A DNA stretch of 64,000 bases from Ancylostoma caninum. Its lineage: Eukaryota > Nematoda > Chromadorea > Rhabditida > Ancylostomatidae. Positions 49,552 through 63,048 of this stretch are shown piece by piece (within the stretch, counting starts at the first letter, position 1; every line of letters begins with the position of its first letter). The notes beneath the pieces were generated by a model that did no database searches, was not told where the DNA came from, and saw nothing but the letters and a program-made list of their open reading frames with translations. The stretch spans positions 372,001 to 436,000 of the forward strand of contig JBAJFG010000574.1 of the NCBI GenBank assembly GCA_037903475.1. Direction: 5' to 3'. The translations under genes and the position numbers were made by a program.

Positions 49552-50417
49552 CAAGAAACGGCCGGAAGCCGTCGACCAGCTGAATCGCTCGCGCCTCCTA
49601 TGACGAAACAGATCAGTGTGAGAGACTTGGGAGGTCATCCCTTCTAACTGCAAATTGCGTGAACGTCCAAGAGAAAATTCCGAGCTTAAGGCCCATCCGG
49701 AGTGGAAGAGCTTCTTGAGAAACGTGTGATATATTAATTTATTTATTGTTGGGTGTGCCATAATCAGTAAGAAAAAAGCCAAGGACCAAGAGAAATCTCT
49801 AGAAATTACTGAGAATAAAGAAAAAAGCTGATGCCAGTTAATTGTCAACATTCGTGCTGTACTTTCTGATATCCCGTCAGTGGGTCTTCTTAACACATGA
49901 GGAAGATGGTACTGTTTGGTTTGATACTTCATAACTAGTACAGAATTCGGAATGTGTTATTGATGTCCCAGTTTGTTTGTTTTTCCATTTCAGTGCACCC
50001 TCGAGTGTATTTGAATAAATAAATAAATAAATAAATTGCAAAATGATCCGACATAATCACTGTCCCGTGTTCACCGTCCTTTTACGAAAAAAAAAACAGT
50101 CAAATGGTAATGGAATATGTTAATACAAGATGATGCGCTATCTTTTACTACTACATGTCTCGATGATTGAGACGAATCGATCAGATAAGGCATACCGATT
50201 TCAACTAGGAAAACTCGTCCACTTCGAAAGGTGTGCAGGTCACAGCCATATTTAGCACTAAATAGAAGCCAAACAATTTGTTCAATTTAATTTACAACTT
50301 AGGAACCGACTCGAAGATTCGAGAATTCAAGAAAGTGAAAGGCTTACAGACATCCTTATCTTCCCTCCAGGGGTCGCTGTGTTGCTCAGCCCTGTTCGGC
50401 CATTCATTTTCAACTTA

Positions 50418-50446
50418 TTCGAAATCGAATATTCAGATTCGAGCAT
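50418..50446 (+). repeat. TTCGAAATCGAAT repeat, copy 4
   Basis: The exact 13-mer at 50418-50430 followed by ATTCAGATTCGAG, the same spacing as in the mex-3 intron copy. Related CGAA-rich words lie within 300 bp on both sides. Confidence 0.6.
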
Positions 50447-51256
50447 AAGTAATGTACCTAGGACCGGATGAAAATCGAATGAATGAGTAGAATAAATTAA
50501 ATTAGTTATAGGTTCAAAAACGTTCCCAAATGTTCGAATGTTGAAAGAAGGTGAAGCCCTTAAAGCTATCATTACTCTATTGTGTACTTCTCCCTTGTTG
50601 TTGAGAATCCGAAAATCCAACTCATTCGACATCAAAACCTCGAAATTGAATATGCCCAGTACATTAGTCGGTCTTAAGTGAAATGAGTAACACGGTATTC
50701 GGTCTTTATCATAGTCACAATTTCTCCGGAAACGTTTATAAACCCCACAGTAGTTAAGATTTTCAGCCAAGGAAGCCGTTCGCATGGAAAATGATTAAGA
50801 AAGCCTCACTCATCTTCATTTCCAAGCTGAAATGTGGGCATTTTCACTAAGAGATCCACAAAACTTAAGGCAAAGCAGTATTCTGGCATTGGCCTATCCG
50901 CCCACAGTGACGAATCTCAAGAAGCTAAAAATATCGGCAGACAGACACATATTGGATAATGTGTCTGTGGGTGTTGTTGGTCCCTAGAGACGAAAATGTT
51001 GGTGTGCTATTACATCAGAGTAGATGACTAATTTGCAGCGATTACATCGCTCACGCCTAGCAGCAGCTGTGCTATTCTGTCGTGTTATAATTTCTTCATA
51101 GTTAAGATCACATAGAGCTTAAGGGTATCCAGTAAAACTCCAAAAATTCACCACTGTTGACCGCATTATTCCAAAGACCATTTATTAAGATGGTAAATAA
51201 TGAATGCGCGTTTCTGCATTGGACAAAATATTATCTAAAAACAAAGCTACAACACC

Positions 51257-51541
51257 TCAGTCAAAGTTACATCCAGAATTAGAATTGTTGAACCTTCGAC
51301 ATCTTCCATACAGATAATTACTATTCCCCTGCGAAATTTCGCACCACCGTGACCGAAATAGCGGCTCACCCAAACTTTGCTCTCGCCACAGTTCTTCAGA
51401 CTTTTTCTCTGCCACGCAAAGCTTTACCCAAAAAGGAAGCTCTTGCTTAACAGCGCAAGCAAGGTCTGGGCAATAAGGCGATCGTACAGGTTTCCGCTTC
51501 TGATTCCAGATATGAAGGGCAGGCGATGAATCGATTGGCAT
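51257..51541 (-). other. Orphan 94-codon open frame
   Basis: ATG to TGA with balanced codon use and amino-acid composition (for example PDLACAVKQELPFWVKLC, VAEKKSEELWREQSLGEP). I do not recognise the protein. It stands alone in AT-rich sequence. A GTAAAG donor-like site occurs inside it, so it could be part of a spliced gene, a transposon fragment or a pseudogene. Confidence 0.25.
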
Positions 51542-53028
51542 GCATAATTCCGGTTCAGTTACCCAACCTCGGGGCCGTTCTCGAGTAACCGATTACACCA
51601 TGGATCCAATGAGATGATCCAGCAAAAATTCTCTGGAAAGCTAGCATTACCTTCTGACATTTCCATTCCTTCACTTAGTGGATGGAATATTCGAAAAATT
51701 GAAGGGCTGAATTACTTGAATAATCGATAAAAATAAAAATCGATAGAATAAAATAAAGCACATGAATGTGAAGATACATATAGTGTCAATATCCCAGACG
51801 ATGTGACGAAAAGTTTTCACGTTATCCTTTTAAACTTTTAAACTCACTTTTTAACAATGTCGATGACGACGTCTAGTGCATTAATCTATCACAGTGACTT
51901 CATCACAATCGAAGAAGTTAATGAATTGCGTAATAGTCCAAATAAAATCTTGTTTTGATGAGATAAACTTGACGTTTTTGAACCGAAACACTTTGAAAGT
52001 TCTGCAAAAACTCAGCACAGCATCATTCTTCCTATGCATTAATAAATGAATTGATTTTGCAATTGACTTCCCTTAAAAAATATTGCGCCGGAGGACCCTC
52101 ATTCATTTATTTTACTATCTATACCTATTATTATTATACTTTATTATAATAATAACATTATTATACTTACCTTATTACATATATTATTATTACCACCTTA
52201 CTATACTTTATTTTACTATATTGTTTATTACTCATTTATTTGTATTTATTTATTCATAGAAACACTCGATGAAGCAGAGCCATACAACACAAAAATCCCA
52301 CACTGACTGTTCAACTACCGCAATTCTTGATCATCAGACAACCAACCTTACGAAAAAGCGAAAACTGGTACTTTTCATGAAGCGGCAGAGTGTCGCACTC
52401 ATTTTTTTCCTTTATAGAAATTATGAGCACTACTTAAGTTTGCAGATCAGGTTAGCTCATAGCGATGAGTTACTCGTTTCCGTGCATTATTAGAAAACTA
52501 CTTGAATAGAAATGAAAAAGCCGTAAAATACGTGACAAGGAAGACCTATGCGAGAAAAGTCACGCTACGGCCCTCGCCGCGATGTTGACTCATCACTTTC
52601 CACTTAATGACACTTCAACATCACACAGCTAGCGAAGTTTACCCTTGTTGAAATAAACGAGGGCACTTCTCAATATCTCAGCCAGCCGATTTTGATGCGA
52701 ATAAATTGCAACATAGCCTTTTCGAATTTTTATTGGAAAAAAATTAAAGCTCAAGTTCATGTGCGCTATAACGTCCATAATCAATAACTTCATTAAGGTG
52801 CATGTAATTGAAATTCAGCAAGTGCATTCATGCAAGAAGTGTACTTTAGTCTAATTTTTTTTTCCTACGAGCTAGCCCACTTGCTGAAATATCCGCTAGC
52901 GTTATCCTGGTAAAAAAATCACAAAGAAGCAACAAGTCTGCATCTTTTTAACGCATGAATAAATAAACAAATAAATAATGAGGCTGCCATGCAGAGTGTA
53001 GCGCACTGAGTTGTCATCACTCCGCAAT

Positions 53029-53075
53029 ATCGATCTTGATGCCTATTGATTTTGGGCGCATCACCGCTGCCGCAT
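53029..53075 (+). repeat. Dispersed repeat shared with 16738
   Basis: ATCGATCTTGATGCCTATTG followed by ATTTTGGGCGCATCACCGC closely matches the minus strand of 16738-16832. Confidence 0.45.
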
Positions 53076-54565
53076 GGAGGTAATCAATACGCAATCACTT
53101 GAGTCGATGTCGCCCCAGTATGCTATGCTCCACTTGTGGTATATTTGTAGAGTGAAATGTGGCCTTGATGAGTGCAAACACACATTTTCTTCCCTTCGTT
53201 CATATAGTTCACAACCTCATGAATTCATCTATTTATTAAATTATTTATATATCTACTTATCTATTTATTATTCCCTCCAACTTCTGTCTCTGGTAAAAGA
53301 GACTACATCTTTCTCTACCACTGTGTAGGAGATCGACATCTAAAGCTGGTCACCTACCTTGTGGGGATGTCGACCGGGCTGGCCATTGACCTTATGGGCC
53401 ACATTTCATAAACCATGGCAAAACCAGTGGTGGTTCGAGATAGTTCCTTTTGAGATTCTACGGAAATTCTTTCACACTTGTTGGTTAGTTGTTAGAAATG
53501 TAAGAAACTGTAGTAACTGTAAGAAGTTTCCACTTGTTGGAATTTCTATTATTTATCTCATTTTCTTACAATTTCCCATATATCAGTTTTGCATTCCTGT
53601 TTTATTTTTTCTCCACCCCCACGACTGCATTTAAATGAGCAAACAAGTGGACAAATACAAGATCATATACTCAGCTGCTGATTATACCTTTCCTGGGGAC
53701 GGACAGCGACTGAATTTTTTGATCCGTTCAGATTCAAGGGAGAAATTTCATGAACAAATCATCTTCAATTTTCATCCGTTTAGCTTTCGACATGCTCCCC
53801 TTTGTTGGGCCCCCATTTTCGAGACACAGTAGAATATCAACCACTTGCAAACAAATGAACAAGCAGGTCAGTAACATTCCAGGAATCCTGCAAACGTGCA
53901 AATCCGGAAGGGACGAGCTTTCGGTGAACCGCCTCGTCCTCATTCATTGACAAATCTACCAGGCCGAAAATATCAGTTTTTACCTATAAGATCCTCAAAA
54001 TCTGGATTGGATGAGGAAACAGTAAAGTGGGGAAATCTACGAAACCTACTACAGAAGAGGATCTGCTCATAGTCGTTCTAAAAGAGGAGTAATTCGTATA
54101 ACTGTGTAAGAGAATGCAATTTGCTAATGGTAGCGTAGTGTGTTAAAACGGAAGCGCTTCCCTTCTAACTGGTCACTTCGTTGAGTATCCTCTAGTTTCT
54201 CCAAAAATCATTGTGGGAGAGACTGCTAATGCTTGACATGAACTATTTATCATTAGTTATTACCGATGTTATTTATTAGCCATCCGAAGATCTGCTGAAC
54301 GCACAGGTTTCAGTGTTTTTCGTCTCAGGATCATACTTTGTTCTGCATGCTAATTAATCAAATTGTTTATTTAACTATTTATTTATTTATTTGTCTGCAC
54401 CCATGATACACCAAAAAGGAATAAGTTTTAAGGAAAGAAACTTCAGTGCGTTTAGCAAAGAGGTCATTAATAGAAGAGCTGGTCCGAATTTATGGCCAAA
54501 CTTCAGGTCGTTTTCCTTCCACAAAAGGTGAAATAGAATTTTGCTGTTGTTTCGTTTAAGAAGAG

Positions 54566-54567
54566 AA

Positions 54568-54602
<35 letters not shown>

Positions 54603-54603
54603 A
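54566..54603. repeat. AAAT tetranucleotide microsatellite
   Basis: About nine uninterrupted AAAT units. Confidence 0.9.
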
Positions 54604-57531
54604 ACACATCAGCGCAAATAATCCATTCAGGCCTGATACATAGAATGATGCGCCCATGGGAAGCTCTCAAGGATTAACAATTCGTACGCGAGGAAAAATG
54701 CCACCAACTTCCTTTCCCACACCTGGTGAATTTATGCAAAAATATGCGGCTAGGATGGCTGGCTGCTCATACTCTCACATGTAAACTCCTCACCAGACTA
54801 ATGTTCGACGTGGGCACGACTGCATATTTTTCCCATGCGAACTCGTAAAATTGCTTTATAGCGGCGTACGACTAATAACAAGAGCACTTAGAATATGTCA
54901 GAGCACACGCTGCTCACATGCTGACTCGAAGCTTGCTATATTCGAATATTATTCGAATATATTCATTTCTTAGCAGTAAATATCCAGGAATTTTATTCAA
55001 AGTAACGATAGCCAGGCTATATATGGAACGCTCACTCAAGGAATGTTCCAGAAAGTTTCATTAGCGGAAAATGCGTGACGGTTAGAGGCAACCCGTAATC
55101 CCTAGACAATTCGAAGGGAGATTTCCAGGAATTCGTCCTAGAAATTCGCACAAAAACCTAACTGAAAGACGAAAATTGAAATTGTCACGGAGCGAAATTA
55201 AGGGATCTTTCATCTAATTTTCAGGAAAAATGGTGCAGACAGGAAAGAAGGCTCACCCACATTCACAACCGAAAATGTAACATTTTTTAATAGTCTCCAT
55301 GCTCTTTGTTGTTTAAACCTAGGCATATTGGGTATATTCCATTATTTTCTTCAGCACCTGCCATGTTGGAAGGTGGAATAGCTTATTACCAAAGGCCTGG
55401 CCGTGATGTCTTCATCAAAGGCCTGGAAATGGTGAAATGCCGTTTATGTTCTAAACTGCCAAACGCATCGTCGGCCAACCAACTTCCCAGGCGCAGAAAA
55501 TGTAGCATTTTTTGTTTAATAGTTGGAGGGAGAAGGGAGAGCAAGGCAAAAATGGCTGGTACCATCTACTATTCTGAAGCAACCGCGAGACTTAATCACG
55601 GAGATATTTTGGCAAAAGCCCAACCCACCCGATACTCTGATCCCTCCACCCAACAATGCTCCAGATTACTCTGACTGAAGCCGCTTTACAGCGAAGAAAA
55701 TCGATAGATTTGTGTTCTTCTGTGTTGAATTGTACTCAAAGCAATGGATAGAAACTCTCAACAGACTATTACTCTACTCATTTGTTTTTTTTTCTTTTGA
55801 TGACTGTCTTGTGGCGTTTCGTTGGGTTATATATCAAAAGGCATTTACCTCCGAATATTAATCCTATTAAGCTGATGTCAACATCTGATTGTTTTGAAAA
55901 AAAAATTAACACACTCAAAATGAGAGCAAGAAATTGCACTTCGGGTACTTCCGTAAATAAACCCAGGATTTTTACTATTTGCGATGAAAAATAATCAAAT
56001 TTTGTTAGTTTCCAAGAAAAAAGGTATGTAAGAAGAGATTGTGCACTCCATAAAGATAGTAAATACCTTCCATTTTTAGCATGTGCGCCTCCATTTGCGG
56101 AACAGGACAAGGTAATCGACGTCCACAACAGAGACGTCGCCTTTTTCGCTGTGTTTGCAATGACAAATGAATAGCTGCCTCCGTTCACAGCGAAGCCAGA
56201 CGAACAAGAAAGAGAGATGAGAAATAGGAGAAAGACGGCAGATAAAGAATGAATCTAGGACAAGGGCACTGTAGAAGAATTGAACAACGTTTCAGACGGA
56301 GAAGACTACAGGAAAGGTAGGGATTAGATGGGATAAACTTTCTGGCAATTTTACCGCACAGCTGGAAAGCTGGAATATGTAGAAGCCTCCCCGTTTTTGC
56401 CATTCCCAACACTAAACTAGTGAAAGTGGAAGTCTCTAAAATCACTTCCTTCAAAACTGCAAATAAACATGTCGAGAATAGAAACGAAGGCTAAAAATTC
56501 TCCAATCTAAAGTTCTCGTCTATTTCATGAAATGATTCTGAAATTTAGTTTTTCAAAGAAATTAGTGGATTGGTGCTCTTAGGCCATTTTTCTGAAGGTA
56601 GAAATTATAATGGCTAGGTGATGACACCATGATTTTCTATTTCCTTGAACTCCCGTACACGGAAGCAAAATTCATCGACCATACATCACATCCGGAAACA
56701 GCGCTGGAAGCACGGATGAATGCAAGGCCATTAACAGCAATTAAACGGGTTAGCAGGAAGCTGCATTGCCATATGATTATGTTGACGTGCTGCTTCATCT
56801 AATTAAATGTGAATTCATAAACTGCGTGAAGTTGTTTACGGATACTAAGTTGGAAAATGCCAGTCACTGTTGTTTGCAATGATCAGAGGGATGCATATGG
56901 GCTTTTTTGATTAGGATAGGGAAGTAGAGGGGAGGCTACACTCATCACGAGAATTCTCGTCTTCATCTAATTCATAGAAGCATAGTTTTCGGAACCATAA
57001 ACATTAACTTTTTGTCAAAGTTGAAATGAGAAATGACCATTAACATAAGTAAGCAAGCGCATGATGACATCTACGACGCACTGATGTTACTAAGAGAATT
57101 TTTTTTCAATGAGGGCCTAATATATGTTTAATTAAGCAAGTTTATGAGATTAAACAGCACAAATATGGAAGTAAAAAGTTGCATACATATCAAAACACTT
57201 TCAGTTAAACTCTATTTACACTTCGTATAAGCTTGCGGTGATGACCGCCACAGAAGAGAAGCAGATTTGACTTCAGCGAAAACTCTAAGTACACAAAGAA
57301 TCATATGATGATGGGGAAGAATCACCGATTACAAATGCACTTGGCGAATAGCGACCCAACTGAAAATAACACGTGGGAGTAAACAAGAATGTGGAAATTC
57401 GGAAAAATCCGTAGCAACTGATTATGGGGGAGGAGAAAAGGTAATTTCGAAGTATGAAAATATGCAAAACGAGGTATTAGATGATCATACAAAAATTCAA
57501 AAAAAAAAAGAACTAAGGAAATCATAAACAA

Positions 57532-60500
57532 CTATCTTAATGCCGAATCAGCTGTCGTAGGTAGAGGTTGCAAGGCGGCTCCCCTAATTACTGGTATTGC
57601 ATCGATAAAACTGTCCGGAAGTACATCTCTGGGGCTGTTACGTCGCTCGGCCCTGACGTCATCTTCCATCTCATCATTGACGTCGGCTAAAAAAAACTTG
57701 AATAGCTAATCAACAACGTGCTGCTACGAAGGCCGCTCTACAAATAGCAAATTTGAGTTAGATAATGAGAAAGCGGTACAAGTCCCAATGCGGAAGATAC
57801 TAGTGCATAAAAAATTCCAAAAAGACACAACACCTTTAAAAATTTAAAAATGCTTCCCCTTCACCTTAAAGATAGCATTTGAATATCGCGAATTCTCGAA
57901 TTCCAAAGAGTTTTCAAAAATAATGGAACTGGTTGTTGAGGAAATGACCATAAAAACTTAAAATAAATCAAACACAAGTAAATTAAAGTTAACTCATTAA
58001 AACTCACAGTTGCTTTCATCATCTAATTCAGCCATATCCTCTCCCGAGCTTCCTGCTTCCTCACCACTTTCTTCATCATCCATAGCGGATGCATGAACTG
58101 ACACATCCATTTCTGAAAATCACAACAATCACAGCATAAAAACTATGTAACCACATGTTCATAAAAAAGTAATGAAACAATTCCAGCCGACCTTCATTTT
58201 TAGGGGAGTGGATATCCATTTCTTCATCAGAACCATCGGGAACCGACCTTGGTTCAGGTTTAGCCTTAGCTGATTCAACTGTAAATTCAACAAATGAGAG
58301 AAACTTAAATCTCTTAAATCTTCTCATTTCAACCGTAACACACCTCCTTCGTAAGAAGAACTCCTACGATCTTCCTTTGATGGTGATGCCTTGACATCTT
58401 TGGAAGTCCCCGCATACTCATCTATCAACATTCTCACAAAAGTGGTAGCCTGAAAGTACAATGAGGAATGTCTCCATCTGACATCAATGAGACATTGTGG
58501 AGAAAAATGTTTTATACTAAAAAGAAAGAAGGTTCAATCTCCTTATGGTTCTACTGTACGTACCCGAGCATGAACCTCCTCAAGATCAGCTAAGTCAATT
58601 TTTGCGTACAACTCCAAGAAGTCCTGAATCATAGATGCAGCTCGACGTGGGCGCCCTCTATGCCGACTATGGTTCTTCCTAAATGAGGGAATAATTTAGT
58701 TATGAAAGAATGAGGAAACTCATTGGGAGTACTTTTCGATAGATTTCCTCTCCGATCTCTGTACCGGATCAGCTCCGTTCTTTCTCGGACGTCCACGGGG
58801 TCGCCTATAAAAAACCACAATCAGACCTAAGATAAAGGCAGAGCGGAACTGTACCCTACCCCGTTTTCTGAGGAGATGGCAAATCATCGGGTAGCTCTTT
58901 GTGAATCTTCTTTGGCCTCCCTCTTGCTCTCCTAAAAAATGCAGTTGCCAGAACGAGTACGAGAGAAAGGCATGGAGGGGAAAAAACAAACTTTTTATAC
59001 GGCCTGCGTTTGCGAGTGCTAGGCAATGCTATCGATTCCTCATCACCTTCCTTATTCGCAGTTCCTGATGAGGAAGACCGAGCACGGAATGAGGTAGAAG
59101 GACACACTTCTTCTAAGATGCGCTGCACAGCAGCCGCCTCCTCTTCAGCTTTCCGGTCGTCTTTGAACTTTAACTCTTTTCGCGCCGGGAGAATTCCCTT
59201 TTGACTGCTCCACTCGGATGCAGAGTTCTGTTCCTCATCATCTTCTAGGCGCCCATCTGTACTGCCATAGTTGAGTAGCACCATTTTATCAAAATCGGCC
59301 GATTCCGGCTCAGCAGCGTCTCCTCCGAAGAGTGATACTTCGGGATTCGGTGGCACAGCTCTTGGTGAAGCTTCTACTTCCAAGTGGTCTTTGAGAATAG
59401 GAAGAGGAACAGGAGTAGGGAACGGAGGTGCACCTCGTTTCGGAAGGACAGATGAGAGATCTGGTGCCAGTCCGTCCTGAAACGAAAACGCTACAAATAT
59501 TTAAGAACGTGTTTTTCCAGTAGAATATTAGTATGAGAACAGGTGGAACAGCAGCGTTAAAGATGTAATACGAGACATGAGATCAATTCTGTTTTTTGGC
59601 GGATAATTTAAGCAGCACTTCAAGCAAGTAATGTGAGAATTGACGAAGATATCAAAGAGAATTTCTTCGAGAATTTCTCCTTGTAAAAAATAGAGAGAAA
59701 AAGCAAAGAATTAACATTAGTAAATCCCACTGGAACTTTAGCAAAAATAAGAAGACGGGGTCAGGAAACAGGAGCTTTTTCCCATATTGCTTTATAGAAT
59801 GACAGTAAGTCCCATTCATAGAAATGAACACAAATTCCCAAGAATGCATGGAACTTTGCATCTAGAAAAGTTACGTGGGAGAACTGAAGTTAGACAGGAC
59901 AACAATTAAAAAAAACAACAGGAAGCAGATGCCAATATTACATTCCAATACATAAATTGTCGCGTCCGACGTTCAAATGGCAACCTTCCACTGCAGCAGG
60001 AGGAAAATGAACAAAAGTTGTAGATGCAGCATTAACAAAGTAGTAGCAATTTCTGCCAAGTAGACAGCAAAGGGATTGAAGCTTAAGCTGTTGATAATGT
60101 CACAATCTTAAGCAAAAGGGATGTAAACTAGTGAAAAGAAAAATTTTCAAAAGAAAATAGGGCTTTGTTGTGAGGAGTCCTTTTGCATCGAGACCTAACT
60201 TTAAAAAATGAGCAAGTCGAAGCTAGCTCATTTCAAATGTAACTATTATAAAAGTTAGGACAATTGAGATAACTCTTACCTGAGCATCATCATAACACTT
60301 TTGCTGTACTGACTTCTGTGTTTCCACCATAGTTGGAAGATTTGCAGTTGAGTTGGACTCAGCCCTTAAATATGAAAAGCAAAATGAGAGAACTAAAATA
60401 AGCAAGTGTAAAAAACCATGAGGAGGTGAAAACCAATTGTAACACAAAATGCAAAGACGGAACGTACTCAGCGATTTTCCTGTGAAGGGGTGGCCGACCA

Positions 60501-62834
60501 CGAGGTCTTGGCTTGTTCAGCGCAGCACTGAAAGCATCAATCATAAGATCGAAAAGAAGTAATGGGAGCAGATGTTGCGCAAAAATGAATCATCCATTCA
60601 TTTTGCAATGATTTTTGCAAAACTCATAAACTCAATACAGTCAATAGTCGGTAGGCAAATCAAGTTATAAACTAAGATTTCAAACATTAAATAACTAAAT
60701 TATGGAAACCGCAACATTACATACACAAAAACACATGGAATTCCATTCTTAAAAACTAGATTGAATATGGAAACTAATAATATAAAACATAAAAAAATAT
60801 TATCTCTACAAACTTCTATGTTATAAGGAACTGAAATGAACTAATCTTTCTACTAACCTAGGATTTTTACTGGTTCATAATTTACAGCATGTCCAACTTG
60901 TGATAGTGATTGGCGAATGATCTCAAAATGAAAAAAAAATGTTATGCTTCCCTACCTAGTATTTTAAGAAAAACTTCCATATTGAAAGTCTGTATTGCTG
61001 TATAGGCAAAGTAGTGACACAATGCATTACTTAACGCTTCGTCATTCATTAATTTTGCTTTATCAAACCTCTTGTTGAGACAGAACTAAACATTTTTACA
61101 TCGAGAATTTCGAAAAAAAAAGGCAAACAAGACAACTTTAAGAAAATGTCTTTACGTAACAGCATTTATAGCAATACAACTAATTAATCACATATGTAAA
61201 CAAGAAGGCTGAGAAAAAGAAAGACTTCAGTAAAAAAAACATATCATCATTGACCCCATCAGTAGATAGGTATAGAGCGGGAAAGTTGAAATATTAAAGA
61301 GAAAATTTCAAAAATGAAGCAAATAAACAAACAAAAACAAAATGTCGCAAAGAAAAGCCAGAATAAAGTGAAAAATACAAAATTAAAGAAAAATCCTACA
61401 TTCTGGCTGCTTCCAGTGCTTCAATTTCCGCCTGTGCTATAAGTTCAAGGGCAACATCGATAGCAGATTTAGGTACGACAGCATCGCTCGGTCCCGGTTC
61501 ACTAGTTGCAGAGGTAACGTCCTATAAGAAAGAAAAAAGTATGTGCGACGAAACCAAATTTGAAAGTTCTGAAAAAATACGTTTTTTGTTGATGGCTGCA
61601 CTGAATCGACACTCTGTTCGTCGCACGCAGGCATAGTGCCTCAAATTCTGTGTGGAGCGATTCAACTTGAGCCAATACCAAAAATCTGCACCAAACGTCT
61701 GGAAAAAAATTAAATTTTTGTGCGTTGAAATCAAATTGGACGTATTTACAAGAGATTGGAGGAAGAAATCGCGAAAATCGACGAAGACAATCAAAAGGCC
61801 GCTCGGCGGCGGCCGCCAATCGATGATCTCAAACAACACCCAACAGCGCCTCCGAGAGAAATAAATGTGAATGTAAAGAACGTGCAATAATTCTAGAACA
61901 GGACGACAACAGAAACGCTATTCCCTAATTGGAAGAACACGCTGCAATAGGAAGGTATTGATTTGCCTCGCACTAATAGCGTTGAGTATGCCTCCTCATT
62001 AGAATTTTAGAGCGAAAAACTCCACTTGATAGAAGTCACGAAAACCCAATTCAATTCCTCTCTTTCCTCATAAAAAGAAAGTTAATGAAGGAAAGTTAGT
62101 TTGGAAAGAAGCAACAACGATGATGCAGCAATAGAAAATTGGCCAGGAAGCTATAGACAAAAGCTTGCGAATGGGTGGGAAGTCGGTAGCTATGGCTATG
62201 GAGATAGCCCTAGACGCCAATACGGCCAGACACCAACCAGCAGGTGGGGTCCCAGGTGCAACAATCAATAAATTAGTTGGGCGTCCGATCGAAACTTGCA
62301 CACGACAACCATCCCAACAAAATAAAGCCTCCATCGAGAGCGACCATAAAACACTTGGTGAACGATGAGAGAGCATTTACAATGATTAGAATCGAAGAAG
62401 AAAAAAAAATGCCGGGTGCAGAACACCTTTAACAGGAAGAAAGGGGCAGATGGGTAAAAAAAACCATATTTTTTAAATTGCGAATGAGAAGTGACAGATT
62501 AGACTCTATTTCAGGTCCTAAAATAAAGAATTTTCACTTACGAAGGTCAATATTTTCTTAATGCAAGAAAGTTCGAATTACGCATGCAACTATGCAAAAA
62601 CACGGCGGTCAAACAGCACACGACGAGAGGACGAAGCGGAAATCAAAACCCAGCGTGCGGCGCAGGACATTGACCGCAATTGCGGTGCAGTGACGGAAAA
62701 TCGATCGGGCGCAGACGGCTGGGAGTGCGCAGCTGCAGCCATCTCCGGGTGGGTTGGATTACCTGCTTGGACGGATAGCCACACGTGATTAGCAAGTCTG
62801 GTGGTGAATAATGGTTACTCGAGGAATGATCCAT
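57532..62834 (-). CDS. Acidic protein with four AT-hooks
   Basis: Exons 61521-61400, 60527-60468, 60364-60280, 59476-58992, 58931-58860, 58804-58733, 58678-58564, 58449-58344, 58278-58192, 58112-58008 and 57686-57532 join in phase (GT-AG) to a TAG stop. A phase-compatible first coding exon (62834-62763, CAG|GTAATC donor) would give 511 residues. AT-hooks: PRPRGRPP (about 71-78), KKRARGRPKK (274-283), GRPRGRPRK (299-307) and SRHRGRPRR (327-335), each near an exon boundary. AT-hooks bind the DNA minor groove, so the product is probably a nuclear chromatin or transcription factor. The middle is Glu/Ser-rich and the C-terminus strongly acidic (MDDEESGEEAGSSGEDMAEL). A leucine-rich stretch follows hook 4 (MIQDFLELYAKIDLADLEEV). 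I do not recognise a specific orthologue. The N-terminus is uncertain. Confidence 0.8.
61522..62762 (-). other. Putative first intron of the AT-hook gene
   Basis: 1241 nt between the tentative first exon and the securely placed one; the acceptor is TTCTTATAG. On the plus strand it contains two open stretches of coding-like composition (61573-61710 and 61753-61890), described among the findings. If the first exon is wrong, this region is upstream sequence instead. Confidence 0.4.
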
Positions 62835-63048
62835 ATCATTCTCAAGCAAGTACCGCAGTGGTGTCCATGATACTTCACTGATGTGAGTCAACGATGACTT
62901 CTGATGGCTAATGCTTTTGAAAAATCATGTCACAGCTAGAGGCCATGTACATCACTGAGATTACCCAAGGTAAACCACAAATTTATCGGTCCTCAACACG
63001 CGCGTCGATATGTTTCCCGTGGGTAACCCTACTGATGCATTCAGTGCT

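Larger units (their letters stand above)
48263..51256. other. Intergenic, GC- and pyrimidine-rich at 48660-49150
   Basis: No gene is secure. The GC-rich part has CGTG repeats (about 48825-48845) and a pyrimidine-rich run (48890-48960). It is followed by a possible orphan exon at 49417-49551 (listed separately). 49600-51250 is AT-rich with an AAAT run (50014-50034). Confidence 0.35.
51600..57531. other. Gene-poor intergenic, with simple repeats
   Basis: Contains AT-rich ATT/TTA runs at 52097-52260, ATTT runs near 53217-53272 and 54358-54392, a pure AAAT run at 54566-54603, a repeat fragment at 53029-53075, and a palindromic TTCGAATATTATTCGAATA at about 54941-54960. Open frames (for example 122 codons at 55306-55674) show no family features. 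The last part is the 3' flank of the AT-hook gene. Confidence 0.45.
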
